From Acidobacteriota bacterium (lineage in GTDB: Bacteria; Acidobacteriota; Terriglobia; Terriglobales; SCQP01): 10,805 nucleotides of DNA. The translations under genes and the position numbers were made by a program. The stretch spans positions 1-10,805 of the forward strand of contig JAKATS010000365.1 in the NCBI GenBank assembly GCA_021818645.1, given 5' to 3'. The first letter of the stretch is position 1, and every line of letters begins with the position of its first letter. The notes beneath the pieces were generated by a model. The model was not told where the DNA came from. It ran no database searches and saw only the letters and a list, made by a program, of their open reading frames with translations. Shown here in pieces: positions 1 through 6,926 of this stretch.

Positions 1-301
1 CCCGCTCCAGAAACCGCGCGACCTGCTCTACGATCGCGGCATTGCCCAGCATGCCGATTTTCATGATGAGCGGCGGGAAGTCATCGGCCAGGCAATTCAA
101 CTGGTCCTGAAACAGTTTTGCATCCAGCACGGAAATTCCGCGTACTTCGCGGCTGTTCTGCACCGTGATCGCGGTGACCGCCGCGCGGCCGTAACAGCCG
201 AGCGCGGCCAGGGTTTTTAAATCCGCAGCCAGACCGGCGCCACCTCCGGGATCAAGGCCGGCAATGATCAAAACATGGGGCGGAGGGGTGGGAGGGGGCA
301 T
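1..301 (-). CDS. thiD: Hydroxymethylpyrimidine/phosphomethylpyrimidine kinase ThiD, N-terminal part (runs off left edge)
   Basis: ThiD is a cytoplasmic ribokinase-fold (PfkB/PdxK superfamily) kinase that phosphorylates hydroxymethylpyrimidine and then its monophosphate, supplying the pyrimidine half of thiamine. About 100 residues are visible, roughly the first 40% of a usual 260-270 residue ThiD. Seen: the N-terminal substrate-binding loop IAGLDPGGGAG (residues 13-23), then ADLKTLAALGCYG (26-38), TAITVQN (43-49) and KIGMLGN (81-87), all in the order and spacing of the family. The loop usually reads DPSGGAG, so residue 19 is Gly instead of Ser. The ATG at 301 is the first Met; no clear Shine-Dalgarno sequence precedes it. 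The first eight residues (MPPPTPPP) are a proline-rich extension. The gene diverges from the membrane-protein operon across the 302-460 gap. The ATP-binding C-terminal half lies outside the window. Pyridoxal kinase of the same superfamily is the main alternative, but the QN and GMLG blocks favour ThiD. Confidence 0.88.
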   Translation of the reverse strand, partial: MPPPTPPPHVLIIAGLDPGGGAGLAADLKTLAALGCYGRAAVTAITVQNSREVRGISVLDAKLFQDQLNCLADDFPPLIMKIGMLGNAAIVEQVARFLER

Positions 302-321
302 GGTAAAACAGCATTTATGTT

Positions 322-350
322 ATGACGAAGCGGGAAAAAATAAATATAAA
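322..350 (+). promoter_or_regulatory. Candidate sigma-70 promoter (distal) for the membrane/MoxR operon
   Basis: ATGACG at 322-327 (4 of 6 matches to TTGACA) lies 17 bp before TATAAA at 345-350 (5 of 6 matches to TATAAT), within the most AT-rich stretch of the window (about 335-355). Transcription would start near 357, leaving a leader of about 100 nt before the ATG at 461. The AT-rich core could equally serve the divergent thiD gene, for which I find no well-spaced promoter. This is motif matching only. Confidence 0.33.
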
Positions 351-418
351 TTTTCAACCCGACCTCCGGAAAGATCGCCCAAGGCAGCGGAAGCTGAATT
401 TCTTTTGACCGGCGTACA

Positions 419-427
419 TGGTAGAAT
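419..427 (+). promoter_or_regulatory. Candidate extended -10 promoter (proximal) for the operon
   Basis: TGGTAGAAT fits an extended -10 element: TG at 419-420, one base, then TAGAAT (5 of 6 to TATAAT). No good -35 lies 16-18 bp upstream, which is tolerated by extended -10 promoters. The predicted start near 434 leaves a leader of about 27 nt that contains the ribosome binding site at 447-453. The TTGACC at 405-410 is only 11 bp from this -10, so it is not counted as its -35. Confidence 0.38.
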
Positions 428-446
428 GCCGCGCAGTCGGGCTTGC

Positions 447-453
447 GAGGAGA
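447..453 (+). promoter_or_regulatory. Shine-Dalgarno site that fixes the start of the first operon gene at 461
   Basis: GAGGAGA sits seven bases before the ATG at 461, which is ideal spacing. A possible TTG start at 443 in the same frame would place this site inside the coding sequence and has no site of its own, so ATG 461 is preferred. Confidence 0.7.
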
Positions 454-460
454 CCAGCCT

Positions 461-1378
461 ATGGCTGAAACAATGCAACCTTTATCCATTGGAGAATTGC
501 TGGACCGCGCCATCCAGCTTTACCGCAAACACTTCGGATTGTTTAGCGGCATTGCGGCCTGGCCTTTCGGCTGTGTTCTGGCGCTGCAGATCCTCTCGGC
601 TTTTTATATGGCCGCCCCGATCGCGACCGCGCCGGTTTCGGTCAATTCCGCGGCAACCATGCCGTCCACCACGGCGGTGGGGTATGCATTAGGAATTGCC
701 GGATTGAATTTTTTGATTGCCATTATGACGATATTCGCCACCGCTTATGTGAACGGCGGCACCATTGTTGCGGTCTCCAGCTTCCTGCGTGAACAACCTT
801 TTACCGTCAGCCAAACCTGGCCCAGCCTCAAAGGCTCCCTCTGGAGAATCATGCGGACGGCATTTCTGGCGGGTCTTTATGCGTTTATACCCGTAATCTG
901 CCTGGGTATCGTCATATTACTGTCACCTCCTCTTACCGTCATAGGAAGATTATTTTTTATAGTCCTGTTCCTTTTAACTATCGTGCTGGCAATCTGGATT
1001 TATTTACGCTACGCGATGGGGGTTCCGGCCACAGTCATAGAAAAGGTGAATGCGCGCGAGTCGCTGCGGCGCAGCGCGCGATTAAGCGAGGGGTTTCGCG
1101 GCCGAATCTTTTTGGCCTATTTGCTCATCGTCGTTCTGGAATTGATTTTTTATGCCGTAGCAGCGGGCCTCGGCGCAATTTTGGGAGTTTTCCATCCAGG
1201 CAACGCGATGCTGTTAGGCCGGATCATGCCTTTTGTCAGTTATGGCATCAATGTGCTGGTCCTGCCCTTCGCTTCCATCCCCATCGCCCTGATTTATTTC
1301 GACCTGCGGGTGCGCAAAGAGGGCTGGGATCTGGAATTGCTGCTGGATAAAAAAACTGAAGGACATGCCACGGCCTAA
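461..1378 (+). CDS. Six-helix integral membrane protein, GPDPase membrane-domain-like (YciC/DUF7544-like)
   Basis: This is a 305-residue inner-membrane protein with no enzyme motif. Six hydrophobic segments are visible at about residues 28-49, 74-97, 133-155, 159-182, 217-243 and 256-281. It opens with an amphipathic segment, LSIGELLDRAIQLYRKHF (8-25), and ends with IALIYFDLRVRKEGWDLE just after the last helix (275-292). Both are hallmarks of the 'glycerophosphoryl diester phosphodiesterase membrane domain' type of protein, many of which lack any phosphodiesterase domain, as here. A middle block after helix 4 (VPATVIEKVNARESLRRS, 188-205) is also typical. It is the first gene of a five-gene rightward operon and overlaps the next gene by 14 bp. 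The function is unknown; a membrane partner or scaffold for the downstream MoxR/DUF58 proteins is an inference from position only. Confidence 0.72.
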   Translation: MAETMQPLSIGELLDRAIQLYRKHFGLFSGIAAWPFGCVLALQILSAFYMAAPIATAPVSVNSAATMPSTTAVGYALGIAGLNFLIAIMTIFATAYVNGGTIVAVSSFLREQPFTVSQTWPSLKGSLWRIMRTAFLAGLYAFIPVICLGIVILLSPPLTVIGRLFFIVLFLLTIVLAIWIYLRYAMGVPATVIEKVNARESLRRSARLSEGFRGRIFLAYLLIVVLELIFYAVAAGLGAILGVFHPGNAMLLGRIMPFVSYGINVLVLPFASIPIALIYFDLRVRKEGWDLELLLDKKTEGHATA

Positions 1379-2366
1379 AAAACACCCGGCCGGATTGTGC
1401 CGGCTGCTGCTGGTGCCCGGGGCCGGAACGGGGCTTTTATTCGCAACGTTTTCCATGCCCGTTATCGGGCATAAGCAATACCTGCACCAGCTTCAATCCT
1501 GGAAAAAAGAGCTGCGGGAGTTGAAAACTCCGGCCCAGGCGCAAGCCTGGCTGCAGCAGGTGCCGCGCTTCGACCGGGTGCAAACCTCGGGAAAAATCAT
1601 TCATGTTCCGCTGAACTGGCTGCGCAACGGTTTACGGCTGGCGGCTCAAGGCGATCTTCCGCTGGCTGCCGTCAAGCAAAAATACCTGCGCCGGCTGGAA
1701 GCGCAAACCCGGCAATGGCCGCTCGCGGCCAAAACCGCAAATGCGCAATCCACCCAGGCACACATGGATGCCTGGCAATTAGCTCTGGCCCGCAGGATTC
1801 TCGCCCGGCCGGAATTTTCCGCCGTGCATGGCCCGGATGCATGGGACCAATTCAAGCATTGGCTGGAATTGAAGCTGGCGCAATTGGCAGCCCAATTTTT
1901 CAAAGTTCACATTGCATTTGGCCCGGGCGGAAGCTTTACGTTTTACGGGCTGCTTTTACTTACTGCCCTGGGCACGGCCGCGTGGGGATGTCTGCGGCTG
2001 GTCCGCGGCTGGCGGCAGCGACGGCGGATTACTCCGGACCCGATTCTGGCTCAGCCCAGGGCCGCATCGGTTTGGGCCGCGGCGCAAAGGGCCAGAAATG
2101 ATGGCGATACACTGGCCGCCTGGGAGCTGGCCTATCTGGCGGGCAGGGAATATTGCGCTCGCCAGGGCTGGTGGCAATTCAACCCCGCGGCCACACCCCG
2201 GGAATTCATTGCCAGCCTGCCCGGCGCATGTTCCGGCCGGCCACTGATGCGGACCCTGGCAGAGGGGATCGAGCAGGTGCGCTATGCAGGAGCCGGCGAG
2301 GAAGCACTCAAGCCGCTGGAGATTGGCAGCCTGATGCATGAGCTGGAGGTCCTGGGATGCCGTTAA
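1365..2366 (+). CDS. DUF4129 domain membrane protein
   Basis: This 333-residue protein has a basic N-terminus (RPKK) followed by a hydrophobic segment at about 11-35, which acts as a signal anchor or signal peptide. Next come a helical, Arg/Gln-rich region (37-185, probably extracytoplasmic), a transmembrane helix (about 192-214), a basic stop-transfer stretch (RGWRQRRR) and a cytoplasmic C-terminal domain. That domain matches DUF4129: repeated Ala-rich helices (AAAQRARNDGDTLAAWELAY), TPREF at 277-281 and GIEQVRYAG at 301-309, the conserved 'T-REF ... E-v-Y-G' pattern. DUF4129 is common at the end of transglutaminase-like membrane proteins and in MoxR/DUF58 clusters; no transglutaminase domain is present here. 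The ATG at 1365 overlaps the previous gene by 14 bp and has GAAGGA only one base upstream, too close for a normal Shine-Dalgarno, so initiation probably depends on translational coupling. Its molecular role is unknown. Confidence 0.75.
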   Translation: MPRPKKHPAGLCRLLLVPGAGTGLLFATFSMPVIGHKQYLHQLQSWKKELRELKTPAQAQAWLQQVPRFDRVQTSGKIIHVPLNWLRNGLRLAAQGDLPLAAVKQKYLRRLEAQTRQWPLAAKTANAQSTQAHMDAWQLALARRILARPEFSAVHGPDAWDQFKHWLELKLAQLAAQFFKVHIAFGPGGSFTFYGLLLLTALGTAAWGCLRLVRGWRQRRRITPDPILAQPRAASVWAAAQRARNDGDTLAAWELAYLAGREYCARQGWWQFNPAATPREFIASLPGACSGRPLMRTLAEGIEQVRYAGAGEEALKPLEIGSLMHELEVLGCR

Positions 2367-3466
2367 ATGCAGCGTCCACTGCCGCCGACCGCACATATTT
2401 CAAAATCCTGGCTGGTGTACTGCTCCTGATGCTCGTTACCGCATTGTTCTGGATGCCGCCCCAGGATCATCCGGTCGCATTTCCCGGCAGTCGTTCTATC
2501 GTTTCGGGCGGAGCTAAAGCCGCTTATGAACTACTGGGAAAAAGCGGATACCGAATCTCCCGCTGGCGGCAGTCTCCGCTAAAACTGCCGAGCGGGCATG
2601 ATAAGACCCTCATTCTGGCCAATCCGATTCTCGCAGCCGGCGCGAAACCGCCCGAGCGCGATGCGATTATGCGTTTTGCCCGCAGCGGGGGACGCGTGCT
2701 GGTCACCGGCGGGGCGGCTACATTTCTGTTACCCCAGAATTGGGGAACATCCATATCTCCGCTGGACGGGAGCTGGCAAAAATACCCCGCCTTATTCCCG
2801 GGGAAAATAACCGCCCATGCAGCCCATATCGTCATGCGCGCCCGGGTGAACTGGAATGAATATGACCCCAACATGATCCCGCTTTATGGCAGGAAAGATC
2901 GCGCCGTAGCGGAGTATGAGCCGGTGGGCGCCGGCGCCATCATTGTCTGGGGTGGTTCCACGCCCCTGACCAATGCCGGGTTGCTGCAGTCAGGGAACCT
3001 GCAATTCTTTTTTGATTGCATTGGCCGGAGTCCGCGCACGGTCCTGTGGGATGAATATTTTCATGGCCGCCGCCGCAGCCTACTACCATACCTTGGCAGT
3101 GGAGGCCTGCCCTGGGGATTGATCCCCCTGGGGCTACTATTCCTGGCCGCATTGTGGACCTATGGCCGGCGAGCGGGACCGCTGCAGCGAGAAAGCCAGG
3201 ATGACCGCTACTCCCCGCTGGAATTTCTGACCGGGGTTGCCGGAATGTACGAACGGGCAGGGGCATTTGACGTGGCGCTGGCGATTGCACGCGAGGAGTG
3301 GCCCGAACCGGCATCGGCCCCGGCCGCATTCACTCAGGCGCCATCAGACCATGCAGCGCTGCCTTCCAGCGCACGCCGCAATCGGCGGATGCAAAAGGCC
3401 GCGCTAGCCGAGTTCCTGCGCCGGCATGCCGCGAGGAAATCCTCACCCCGCGGTATCGTAAAATAG
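2357..3466 (+). CDS. DUF4350 domain membrane protein
   Basis: This 369-residue protein has an N-terminal membrane anchor (about 16-32), a globular region of about 215 residues, a second helix (about 253-271) and a roughly 95-residue C-terminal tail. The globular part begins with GSRSIVSGGAKAAYELLGKSGY, the opening typical of DUF4350, a glutamine-amidotransferase-like fold that generally lacks a catalytic Cys. It contains the strand GRVLVTGG (about 112-119) and ends just before helix 2 with WDEYFHG (231-237), the family's diagnostic D-E-Y-x-H-G motif. The topology suggests that the DUF4350 domain is outside the membrane and the tail is inside. The tail carries PLEFLTGVAGMYERAGAFDVAL, a helical repeat usual after the second helix in these proteins. 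A strong Shine-Dalgarno (TGGAGGT, 2344-2350) sits six bases before the ATG, inside the preceding gene, with a 10-bp overlap. Function is unknown; DUF4350 is recurrently encoded beside MoxR and DUF58. Confidence 0.75.
   Translation: MPLNAASTAADRTYFKILAGVLLLMLVTALFWMPPQDHPVAFPGSRSIVSGGAKAAYELLGKSGYRISRWRQSPLKLPSGHDKTLILANPILAAGAKPPERDAIMRFARSGGRVLVTGGAATFLLPQNWGTSISPLDGSWQKYPALFPGKITAHAAHIVMRARVNWNEYDPNMIPLYGRKDRAVAEYEPVGAGAIIVWGGSTPLTNAGLLQSGNLQFFFDCIGRSPRTVLWDEYFHGRRRSLLPYLGSGGLPWGLIPLGLLFLAALWTYGRRAGPLQRESQDDRYSPLEFLTGVAGMYERAGAFDVALAIAREEWPEPASAPAAFTQAPSDHAALPSSARRNRRMQKAALAEFLRRHAARKSSPRGIVK
3459..3464 (+). promoter_or_regulatory. Possible internal -10 element before the MoxR gene
   Basis: TAAAAT (5 of 6 to TATAAT) overlaps the DUF4350 stop codon and ends nine bases before the MoxR ATG. 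A start of transcription 6-8 bases downstream would yield a nearly leaderless MoxR message, consistent with the missing Shine-Dalgarno. No recognisable -35 lies 16-18 bp upstream, so this is weak. Confidence 0.18.
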
Positions 3467-3473
3467 CAAAGCC

Positions 3474-4445
3474 ATGGCAACTTCCAGCGAGCTTGCCGCT
3501 GCAACCCAATCCGGCCTGCCACCCGTATTGGAACAATTACGCCGCGAGGCGGAGCGAGTCGTGGTGGGCCAGCGCGAGCTGATTGAAAAATGCTGCCTGG
3601 CCGTGCTCTGCGGCGGCCATGTGCTGCTGGAAGGCGCGCCGGGACTGGCGAAAACCCTGACAGTCAAAACCCTGGCGCATCTGCTGGGCTGGCAATATCA
3701 AAGAGTTCAAGGCACACCGGATTTATTGCCGGGGGACATTCTGGGCGGTTACCTGCTCACCGGCACGGGCGAATTTCGATTTCGCTCCGGACCGATCTTC
3801 ACCGATCTACTGCTGGTGGACGAAATCAACCGCATGCCGCCACGCACCCAGGCGGCTTTGCTGGAAGCCATGCAGGAGCGCCAAGTTACCCTGGACCGGC
3901 AGGCACATGCCCTGCCTGCGAATTTTACCGTGATCGCCACCCAGAATCCGATTGAATACGAAGGCACTTATCCCCTGCCCGAAGCGCAGTTAGACCGCTT
4001 TTTGATTAAATTACCAGTGACTTATCCCGACCTGGAAGCCGAGCTGGCGATTCTGGCTAATCCCATGATCCATATGGGCGCCTTGAACTTAACTCCCCTG
4101 TCTCCGGATTGGCTGGCCCAGGGGCGGACCGCGCTGGAAGCGGTACGGGCCGAAGCTCCGGTGCGGGCATACGTGGCGGGAGTGGTGCGGCAGACCCGCG
4201 ACTGGCCCCATCTACAATGGGGCGCCAGTCCACGGGCGGGAGTGGGATTACTGCAGATGGCCCGCGCTCTGGCCGCAGCCGATGGACGCAGCTTCACCTT
4301 ACCGGACGATGTGAAAGCGGCCGCACCCATGATCCTGCGTCATCGCCTGCGGCTGCGACCGGAAGCGGAATTGGACGGCCAGACCGCGGATTCCGTGATT
4401 GCCGCGATCCTGGCCGCTGTCGCCATTCCTAAAGCAGAAAACTGA
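3474..4445 (+). CDS. MoxR-family AAA+ ATPase
   Basis: This 323-residue cytoplasmic ATPase is of normal MoxR length. All key AAA+ elements are visible: Walker A GAPGLAKT (54-61, K60), Walker B LLLVDEINR (112-120, D116/E117), sensor 1 in VIATQNP (N158), arginine-finger-like EAQLDRF (R175) and sensor 2 in GASPRA (R254). The MoxR helix-2 insert region FRFRSGPIFTDLL and the YEGTYPLPEAQLDRF block are family hallmarks. MoxR ATPases form rings and act as chaperone-like remodelling factors, often activating or maturing partner complexes through a vWA protein encoded next door, here the DUF58 gene. It starts seven bases after the DUF4350 stop codon. No convincing Shine-Dalgarno precedes the ATG, while a TAAAAT lies nine bases upstream. 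The lid contains GVGLLQMARALAAADGR, as is usual. The biochemical target is unknown. Confidence 0.95.
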   Translation: MATSSELAAATQSGLPPVLEQLRREAERVVVGQRELIEKCCLAVLCGGHVLLEGAPGLAKTLTVKTLAHLLGWQYQRVQGTPDLLPGDILGGYLLTGTGEFRFRSGPIFTDLLLVDEINRMPPRTQAALLEAMQERQVTLDRQAHALPANFTVIATQNPIEYEGTYPLPEAQLDRFLIKLPVTYPDLEAELAILANPMIHMGALNLTPLSPDWLAQGRTALEAVRAEAPVRAYVAGVVRQTRDWPHLQWGASPRAGVGLLQMARALAAADGRSFTLPDDVKAAAPMILRHRLRLRPEAELDGQTADSVIAAILAAVAIPKAEN

Positions 4446-4651
4446 TTTCATTTCTGAAGCGGGAAGCACTGATTTATGGCAACCGCCGGAATGGCCGACC
4501 CGATCATGTTGCCGCAACCAGCCGGGAGACAACCCTGGCATCCGGCAGCCATTTCCAGCCCGGCCTCTCCGCTCGCGCGCGGCGCCAGCCTGGCTTTTGG
4601 GAGGCGCTTTTTTATCTGCTCAGCCTGGCGCTGGCATTATGGCTGCCGGCA
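4446..4651 (+). other. Ambiguous leader: N-terminal part of the DUF58 gene with a possible -1 frameshift or non-standard start
   Basis: This 206-bp stretch lies between the MoxR stop and the first conventional in-frame start of the DUF58 gene (TTG 4652). The DUF58 frame is open upstream as far as the TAA at 4430-4432, and its codons from 4598 to 4651 read WEALFYLLSLALALWLPA, a clear membrane helix that belongs to the protein. No ATG, GTG or TTG exists in that frame before 4652; only CTG (4442, 4454, 4469) and ATT (4472) are available. A good start, ATG 4476 with GGGAAG at 4461-4466, opens a different frame (MATAGMADPIML...) that stays open to 4700 but looks like a shadow after about 4600. A -1 shift at T4 (4595-4598) or T6 (4608-4613) would join the two. 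The frame before 4590 cannot be decided by eye. Confidence 0.55.
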
Positions 4652-5953
4652 TTGGCACGGCCTCAATTTAGTTTATGGGTGGGGGTGTATTGTGCCGTGA
4701 TTCTGGGATTATGGATTTGGGACCTGTGCCGCTTGCCGGCCGTGAGCGACTGGAATATCGAGCGAAGCTGGAGTGCGCCGCCACATCTGGGCGGAGGCAT
4801 GCAAGTGATCTGGCAGCTTGCTTGTAAAACCAGGCATGGATCATCGCGATGCACCATAGAGATGAGATGGCAAGATGACCTGCCCATGGCATTAACCGGA
4901 GCATCGGCAGACGAGCCATGGACACAAACCGCGGTATGGCCAGCGGGCCATCCGTCGAGGACGATTACTTCCGCCCGCACGCTGCATCCGTGCCAGCGAG
5001 GCGTACAAACCTGCGGCGACCTGTATTTGCAATTTCAAAGTACCTGGGGGCTAGCGGTACGGCGCGGCCGGGCGCGACTGACGCAATCCGTCATGGTATT
5101 GCCCGACCTGGAGGCAGCGCGCCATCAGGCGCTGCCGGCCATGCTGGATTTGCCCTTGGCGCGGGAAATGCGCCCGACCCGCACGCGTGCCCGGGGCCGG
5201 GAATTTGAAGCGCTGCGGCCATTTCGGGAAGGCGATGAATGGCGCGATCTCGACTGGCGCGCCACTGCCCGAGCCGGCCGCTGGATTGTGAAACAACGGC
5301 GAAGCGAACGCAATCAAATGGTATGGCTGGTGCTTGATTGCGGACGTTTATTACAGGCACGACCGTCGGGGACAAGCCTTCATTCCCTGCTGGATATCAC
5401 CACCACGGCGGCGCTCAGCCTGGCCATGGCCGCCAGTTTCGGCGGAGATCAGGTCGGGTTACTGGCCTATGGACGAGAGATACAGATACTGCAACCTCCG
5501 GCCGCCGGCCAAGGCATGGCCGGGCAAGTACGGCGGATTCTGCCGGCGCTGGGCCAATTGCGCCAGGAAAGCAGTGAAGCCGATCACCGGCGCGCCGCGA
5601 GCTTGCTGCTGCGCCTGCAAAAACGCCGCGCCTTCATTGTCTGGTTAAGCGAGCTGCCGGAAACCGCGTTTGTGCCAGAACTGGCGGAAGCGGGCAGCTT
5701 ATTGGCGCGCCGGCATCTGTTGCTTCTTACCTTGCCGGAGCCAACGGAGGTTGAAGCCCTGGCGGGACAACCCCCCAGACAGGCAAGGGATATGTATGTC
5801 ATCACGGCGGCCCTGGAAATGCTGCAGCGCCGCCGCCGAGCGCTGGCGCGCCTGCGCGACCAAGGCGCGCAGGTACTGGAAATACCGGCTGCGCGAATCA
5901 CGGCTGCGGTGGTCGAACGGTATATGCGGATCAAAGAGCGAGGCGATTTATAA
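4652..5953 (+). CDS. DUF58 (vWA-like) protein, MoxR partner; true start probably further upstream
   Basis: The coordinates use the first conventional in-frame start (TTG 4652), giving 433 residues, but the protein probably begins upstream, where a first membrane helix is encoded. Numbered from this TTG, a second helix lies at about 6-24, then a beta-rich region containing CQRGVQTCGDLYLQF. After it comes the DUF58 signature: EFEALRPFREGDEWRDLDW (184-202), RATARAGRWIVKQRRSERNQ (203-222) and the vWA first strand WLVLDCGR (D229). The MIDAS-like DxSxS is degenerate (DCGRLL), which is common in DUF58. The C-terminal half contains GGDQVGLLAYG and a helical end with an Arg-rich stretch (LQRRRRALARLR). 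DUF58 proteins are the usual partners of MoxR ATPases and are predicted adaptors that present substrates or bind the membrane. It is the last gene of the rightward operon and ends 25 bp from the convergent SpoIIM-type gene. Confidence 0.85.
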   Translation: MARPQFSLWVGVYCAVILGLWIWDLCRLPAVSDWNIERSWSAPPHLGGGMQVIWQLACKTRHGSSRCTIEMRWQDDLPMALTGASADEPWTQTAVWPAGHPSRTITSARTLHPCQRGVQTCGDLYLQFQSTWGLAVRRGRARLTQSVMVLPDLEAARHQALPAMLDLPLAREMRPTRTRARGREFEALRPFREGDEWRDLDWRATARAGRWIVKQRRSERNQMVWLVLDCGRLLQARPSGTSLHSLLDITTTAALSLAMAASFGGDQVGLLAYGREIQILQPPAAGQGMAGQVRRILPALGQLRQESSEADHRRAASLLLRLQKRRAFIVWLSELPETAFVPELAEAGSLLARRHLLLLTLPEPTEVEALAGQPPRQARDMYVITAALEMLQRRRRALARLRDQGAQVLEIPAARITAAVVERYMRIKERGDL

Positions 5954-5978
5954 CGAGGCACGCAGGCGCGCCATCACT

Positions 5979-6926
5979 TTATTCTGCCCACAGGCCGTGA
6001 AAATACAGGATTTCCGCGCTGCCCAGCACGGCCGCGATGCTGAATTTCAGGATGACCGGCCAGGGCTGGGGTGAAATAAACGCTTCGATAATCCCGGCGA
6101 GAAACAGCATCGGCACAACTCCCAGCAACAGGCGGGTGCTTTCATAACCGGCGCGCGCCAGGGAGCGGCCGCGAGGCAACTGGCCGGGGAATAAAAATCC
6201 CTGCGCCAATCGCAACCCGGCGCCTCCCGCAATGCAGATAGCGGGCAACTCCAGCACGCCATGCGGGGCGACGAAACTCCAGAGCGCCAGACTGATGCCA
6301 TGCTGGGCACAGGCCACGCCGATTACGCCCAGCAGCAGACCATTGAAGAACATCAGGTAAAAAGTTCCCACCCCGGCGCCGATGCCAAACGCATACGCCA
6401 AAAACGATACGGTCAGGTTATTCGTCATAATGCCGCTCGATGCTTCCGGAGAAACGGCCACGACTGAAGTGGTCCACATCCGGTGCCGGCGGATGGCGGC
6501 ACGGACATTGGGCGGCGTCATGCTGCGAATGAAGCCGGAATTTTGCCGGGCGGCGACGGCGCCGACGATTGCGCCCAAAAGCAGCATGCCCGCGGCCAGC
6601 AGGATGCAGCCGCGGCAGGAACGAAAAACGCGGGGGTAGATATCCCGGTAAAACCGCCAGGGATCCCGTTTCCGAGCCGGCCGGCCGGCATACACCCAGG
6701 CATGGGCACCGGCCAGCAGCGCGTTGAGCGGGGCGGAGTACAATTCCGCATCCGGCTCCTGACGCAGGCGGGCCAGGTCGGCGGTTGCCTGACGGTATAA
6801 AACCGCTAATTCACGCAAATCAGCGGCGGACATGCGGCGCAGGCCATGATTTTGGGCTTGCTTTGTCAGTTCGCGCAAGCGCTCCCACTGGGGACGGTGT
6901 TTTTCCAGCCAGACAGCGGTCATCAT
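5979..6926 (-). CDS. SpoIIM-family (stage II sporulation protein M-like) integral membrane protein
   Basis: This 315-residue protein has an N-terminal soluble helical domain of about 100 residues ending in WRFYRDIYPRVFR. Hydrophobic segments follow at about 107-126, 172-203 (probably two helices), 214-243, 265-285 and 291-309. Family motifs are clear: MTNN (167-170) before a Gly-rich membrane stretch, FFNGLLLG (193-200), APHGVLELPAI (220-230) and AGIIEAFISP (277-286). In Bacillus, SpoIIM works with SpoIID and SpoIIP in septal peptidoglycan remodelling during engulfment. Homologues in non-sporulating bacteria sit beside RDD, MoxR and DUF58 genes, as here, and have no defined role. The ATG at 6926, one of two tandem Met codons (6926, 6923), is preferred over 7001 because the longer form would overlap the divergent RDD start. 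No Shine-Dalgarno is visible. The gene is convergent with DUF58 and divergent from RDD, so it is inverted relative to the rest of the cluster. Confidence 0.85.
   Translation of the reverse strand: MMTAVWLEKHRPQWERLRELTKQAQNHGLRRMSAADLRELAVLYRQATADLARLRQEPDAELYSAPLNALLAGAHAWVYAGRPARKRDPWRFYRDIYPRVFRSCRGCILLAAGMLLLGAIVGAVAARQNSGFIRSMTPPNVRAAIRRHRMWTTSVVAVSPEASSGIMTNNLTVSFLAYAFGIGAGVGTFYLMFFNGLLLGVIGVACAQHGISLALWSFVAPHGVLELPAICIAGGAGLRLAQGFLFPGQLPRGRSLARAGYESTRLLLGVVPMLFLAGIIEAFISPQPWPVILKFSIAAVLGSAEILYFHGLWAE

Noticed and set aside
405..410. TTGACC as a -35 box
   Set aside because: It is only 11 bp from TAGAAT, and nothing -10-like lies 16-18 bp downstream.
443..460. TTG start at 443, extending the first operon membrane protein by six residues
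   Set aside because: ATG 461 has an ideally spaced GAGGAGA, which would lie inside the gene if TTG were used, and family similarity begins after the ATG.
1956..2396. 146-residue minus-strand open frame opposite the DUF4129/DUF4350 junction
   Set aside because: It has Cys/Gln/Pro-rich shadow composition, spans a gene overlap on the other strand and has no motifs.
4399..4671. 90-residue open frame in a third frame across the MoxR-DUF58 junction
   Set aside because: Composition (SCCRNQPGDNP...) looks like a shadow, it starts inside MoxR, and it does not connect to the DUF58 frame.
5954..5978. Bidirectional terminator in the convergent gap
   Set aside because: Only an 8-bp self-complementary GGCGCGCC without a loop or T tract is found; it cannot form a typical intrinsic terminator.
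5979..6926. SpoIIM-like gene as evidence of a spore former
   Set aside because: No other sporulation gene is present, and SpoIIM-family proteins are widespread beside RDD/MoxR/DUF58 genes in non-sporulating bacteria.
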